16,526 nucleotides of DNA, taken from NCBI GenBank assembly GCA_900769075.1, contig CAAGFE010000092.1, positions 1 to 16,526 of the forward strand. Direction: 5' to 3'. This DNA is from Clostridia bacterium (GTDB lineage: Bacteria; Bacillota; Clostridia; Christensenellales; Aristaeellaceae). Under the pieces are notes generated by a model. It did no database searches. It was not told the DNA's origin and was given only the letters and a program-made list of their open reading frames with translations. The first letter of the stretch is position 1; each line of letters starts with the position of its first letter. The translations under genes were made by a program, and so were the position numbers. Below are positions 14,991 through 16,526 of the stretch, piece after piece.

Positions 14991-15029
14991 ATGCTGCTCG
15001 CCATTGTGCTGGCTCCTTTTCATGCCTGA
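14991..15029 (+). CDS. Putative 12-residue leader peptide upstream of the MFS gene
   Basis: Short ORF MLLAIVLAPFHA with GGAGG (14979-14983) 7 nt before its ATG. Codons 8-11 (GCT CCT TTT CAT) form the left arm of a 13-bp hairpin that traps the MFS Shine-Dalgarno, and the stop codon lies in the loop. This is the geometry of cat and erm translation-attenuation leaders, where a stalled ribosome opens the stem. An alternative start 4 nt upstream (ATG at 14987, only 3 nt from GGAGG) gives a 24-residue frame whose TGA overlaps the MFS start as ATGA. That would also couple translation, but its spacing is poor. Confidence 0.58.
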   Translation: MLLAIVLAPFHA

Positions 15030-15049
15030 ATAACAACGTGAAAAGGAGC
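15012..15049 (+). promoter_or_regulatory. Shine-Dalgarno-sequestering hairpin (translation attenuator) of the MFS gene
   Basis: GCTCCTTTTCA (15012-15022) and TGAAAAGGAGC (15039-15049) are perfect 11-nt complements. Adding U15023-G15038 and G15024-C15037 gives a 13-bp stem with a 12-nt loop. The right arm contains AAAAGGAG (15041-15048), the only ribosome binding site for the MFS ATG at 15058 (9-nt spacing). No U-tract follows, so it is not a terminator. Closed, it should block MFS translation; a ribosome on the leader ORF would open it. Confidence 0.8.
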
Positions 15050-15057
15050 GTCATCCA

Positions 15058-16374
15058 ATGAAAAACAAATTGCAATCCGCCCTGACCGCCCTGCGCGAGA
15101 TGCGCACCTTCCTGATCCTGTGGCTGACCCAGTCCTTCTCGGGCCTGGGCAGCGCCGTGACCAGCTACGCACTGGTGGTGTGGTCCTATACGCAGCAGGG
15201 GAGTGCCCTGGCGACCGCCCTGCTGATGGTCTCCTCCAACGCGCCCTATGTGGTGTGCTCGATTTTTGCCGGGGCCCTGTCCGACCGCTGGGACAAGCGC
15301 AAGACCATGCTGGTGTGCGACACACTGGCGGCCCTGACCACGGTGTGTACCCTCGTCCTCATGAAAACGGGAACGCTCCAGGTCTGGCACCTGTATCTCC
15401 TCAACGCGCTCAACGGCCTGATGAACACCGTCCAGCAGCCCGCGTCGGAGGTCGCCACCACGGCGCTGCTGCCCCGCAAGCATTATCAGAAGGTCGGCGG
15501 ACTGCGCTATCTGGCCTCCAGCCTGATCGGCATCCTGAACCCCATCATCGCCACGGCCATGATGACGCTGCTGGGGATGGATGCGGTTTTCTGCCTGGAC
15601 CTGTTCACCTTTGCAATCGCCTTTGTGACGCTGCTGGTGTTCATCCGCATCCCCGAACCAGAAAAAACGGAAGCCAAAGAACCGCTGATGAAATCCGTGC
15701 GCGGCGGCCTTGCCTTCCTGCGGGAGAAGCGGGGGATTCTCTCCCTGGTGCTCTTCCTGGCGGCGATCAATCTGGTGGCCTCCATGTACAGCGCGACCCT
15801 TCCAGCGATGGTGCTGCCCACCAAGGGCGAAACAGCCCTGGGCGTCCTCAACAGCCTCACCGGCGTGACGATGCTCATCGGCAGTCTGGCGGCTTCCCTC
15901 CTGCCCCAGCCCAAGAGCCGGGTGCGGGTGGTCTGCTGGACGCTGCTGCTGTCGATGTCCACGGAGAATTTCCTCCTGGCCTTCGGGCGGACGCTGCCCG
16001 TCTGGTGCATCGGCGCATTCCTGGGCTGGATCGGCATTCCCCTGATGAACGCCAACCTGGATGCGATCATGCGTCTGTCCATTCCTCAGGAGATTCAGGG
16101 ACGCGTCTTTGCCTGCCGCAATTCGCTGCAGTTCTTCACCATCCCGGTGGGGTATTTCCTTGGTGGGATGCTGGTGGATGCGGTCTTTGAACCGCTGATG
16201 GCCGCCCAGGCCGCCAACGGATGGCTGACCAGCATCTTTGGCGCAGGAAAGGGCAGCGGCGCGGCGATGTGCTTTGCCCTGCAGGCGGTCATGGGCGTGC
16301 TGGTGTGCCTGTGGTTCATGCGGGACAAGCATATCCGTGCCATGCAGGCGCAGGAACTGAAGACAGCAGCATAA
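15058..16374 (+). CDS. MFS efflux transporter (macrolide-efflux/MFS_3-like)
   Basis: A 438-residue polytopic membrane protein of the major facilitator superfamily, proton-driven drug/H+ antiport type. It has about 12 hydrophobic segments, the first being FLILWLTQSFSGLGSAVTSY. The loop 2-3 motif A is GALSDRWDKRK (72-82), and the central loop is charged (PEPEKTEAKEP, about 200-210). The second half has IPVGYFLGGMLVDAVFEPLM. Overall sequence pattern resembles Mef-type macrolide pumps and EntS-like exporters; the substrate cannot be assigned. Length is normal. Its AAAAGGAG site is buried in the 13-bp hairpin described separately, so translation is probably inducible. It follows the GNAT gene by 84 nt with no separate promoter seen and is the last gene of the efflux cluster, followed by two terminator hairpins. 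Confidence 0.9.
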   Translation: MKNKLQSALTALREMRTFLILWLTQSFSGLGSAVTSYALVVWSYTQQGSALATALLMVSSNAPYVVCSIFAGALSDRWDKRKTMLVCDTLAALTTVCTLVLMKTGTLQVWHLYLLNALNGLMNTVQQPASEVATTALLPRKHYQKVGGLRYLASSLIGILNPIIATAMMTLLGMDAVFCLDLFTFAIAFVTLLVFIRIPEPEKTEAKEPLMKSVRGGLAFLREKRGILSLVLFLAAINLVASMYSATLPAMVLPTKGETALGVLNSLTGVTMLIGSLAASLLPQPKSRVRVVCWTLLLSMSTENFLLAFGRTLPVWCIGAFLGWIGIPLMNANLDAIMRLSIPQEIQGRVFACRNSLQFFTIPVGYFLGGMLVDAVFEPLMAAQAANGWLTSIFGAGKGSGAAMCFALQAVMGVLVCLWFMRDKHIRAMQAQELKTAA

Positions 16375-16392
16375 AGAAACCCCAAAAAAATC

Positions 16393-16422
16393 AAGGCCCG
16401 GAAGCATTGCCTCCGGGCCTTT
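16393..16422 (+). terminator. Rho-independent terminator after the MFS gene (first of two)
   Basis: AAGGCCCGGA (16393-16402) and TCCGGGCCTT (16412-16421) form a perfect 10-bp stem with a 9-nt loop. An A-rich stretch precedes it and only a short T-run follows. Confidence 0.75.
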
Positions 16423-16430
16423 CAGCGTGT

Positions 16431-16459
16431 CAAAAAAGTGGCCAGAGGCCACTTTTTTG
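16431..16459. terminator. Bidirectional terminator hairpin
   Basis: CAAAAAAGTGGCC (16431-16443), loop AGA, GGCCACTTTTTTG (16447-16459): a perfect 13-bp stem ending in a six-T run on both strands, so it can end the efflux operon and also transcription coming from the right. The remaining 67 nt to the window end show no supported gene. Confidence 0.8.
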
Positions 16460-16526
16460 AGATATGCGCTCGGTCACTGGTCGCTGCGCTCCCGGCCGTT
16501 CCCTCCCGTAAGGAAGCTTTTCCTAC

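Noticed and set aside
15012..15049. Hairpin before the MFS gene as a transcription terminator
   Set aside because: No T-run follows the right arm, and the right arm contains the Shine-Dalgarno at correct spacing, so SD sequestration is the better reading.
13921..16452. Long minus-strand open frame (843 codons) opposite the GNAT and MFS genes
   Set aside because: Runs through two terminator hairpins and two well-supported plus-strand genes; composition is low-complexity and no RBS or domain is visible.
16426..16526. Minus-strand open frame entering from the right edge through the terminator
   Set aside because: Too short and without recognisable features; it runs into the bidirectional terminator, so a gene end cannot be supported.

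Overview
The window (about 16.5 kb, GC-rich) looks like chromosomal DNA of a spore-forming, probably uncultured, member of the Clostridia. Evidence: a SPOCS-domain/LysM coat-type sporulation protein, strong AGGAGG ribosome binding sites before nearly every gene, an XpaC/TelA gene pair, and GC-rich codon use. The exact genus cannot be read from the sequence. No rRNA, tRNA, IS element, phage gene or CRISPR array was seen.

Left part (1-8181), all on the minus strand. An ArsR-type regulator with a C-terminal DUF2087 domain (96-695) lies downstream of, and overlaps, a small coiled-coil-type gene broken by frameshift(s) (688-1012). Next comes a histidine phosphatase (1136-1702), with a terminator-like hairpin after it. 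An orphan family-5 solute-binding protein (1754-3334) overlaps the end of a membrane-anchored lytic transglycosylase (3240-4580) by 95 nt; the transglycosylase follows coaE (4593-5198). Further upstream is an operon of xpaC-like, telA-like and a small membrane-protein gene (8181 down to 5289), read from an extended -10 promoter near 8226-8234.

Right part (8361-16374), all on the plus strand. It starts with the divergent SPOCS-LysM sporulation gene. The rest is a compact drug-efflux/modification cluster: two half-size ABC exporter genes forming an asymmetric BmrC/BmrD-type heterodimer (10262-12100, 12128-13978), a tandem-domain GNAT acetyltransferase 2 nt later (13981-14973), and an MFS efflux protein (15058-16374). 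Two rho-independent terminator-like hairpins close the cluster.

The most interesting signal lies in the non-coding DNA of this cluster. Before the ABC pair is a short ORF of 23 codons with a strong Shine-Dalgarno, followed by a 13-bp intrinsic terminator about 90 nt before the first ABC start: the layout of a leader-peptide transcription attenuator. Before the MFS gene is a second short ORF (12 codons) whose last codons form the left arm of a 13-bp hairpin. The right arm contains the Shine-Dalgarno of the MFS gene: the layout of a cat/erm-type translation attenuator. I infer a four-gene resistance operon with two different ribosome-sensing switches, likely induced by a translation-inhibiting compound. 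The architecture is visible in the sequence; the inducer and function are inference.
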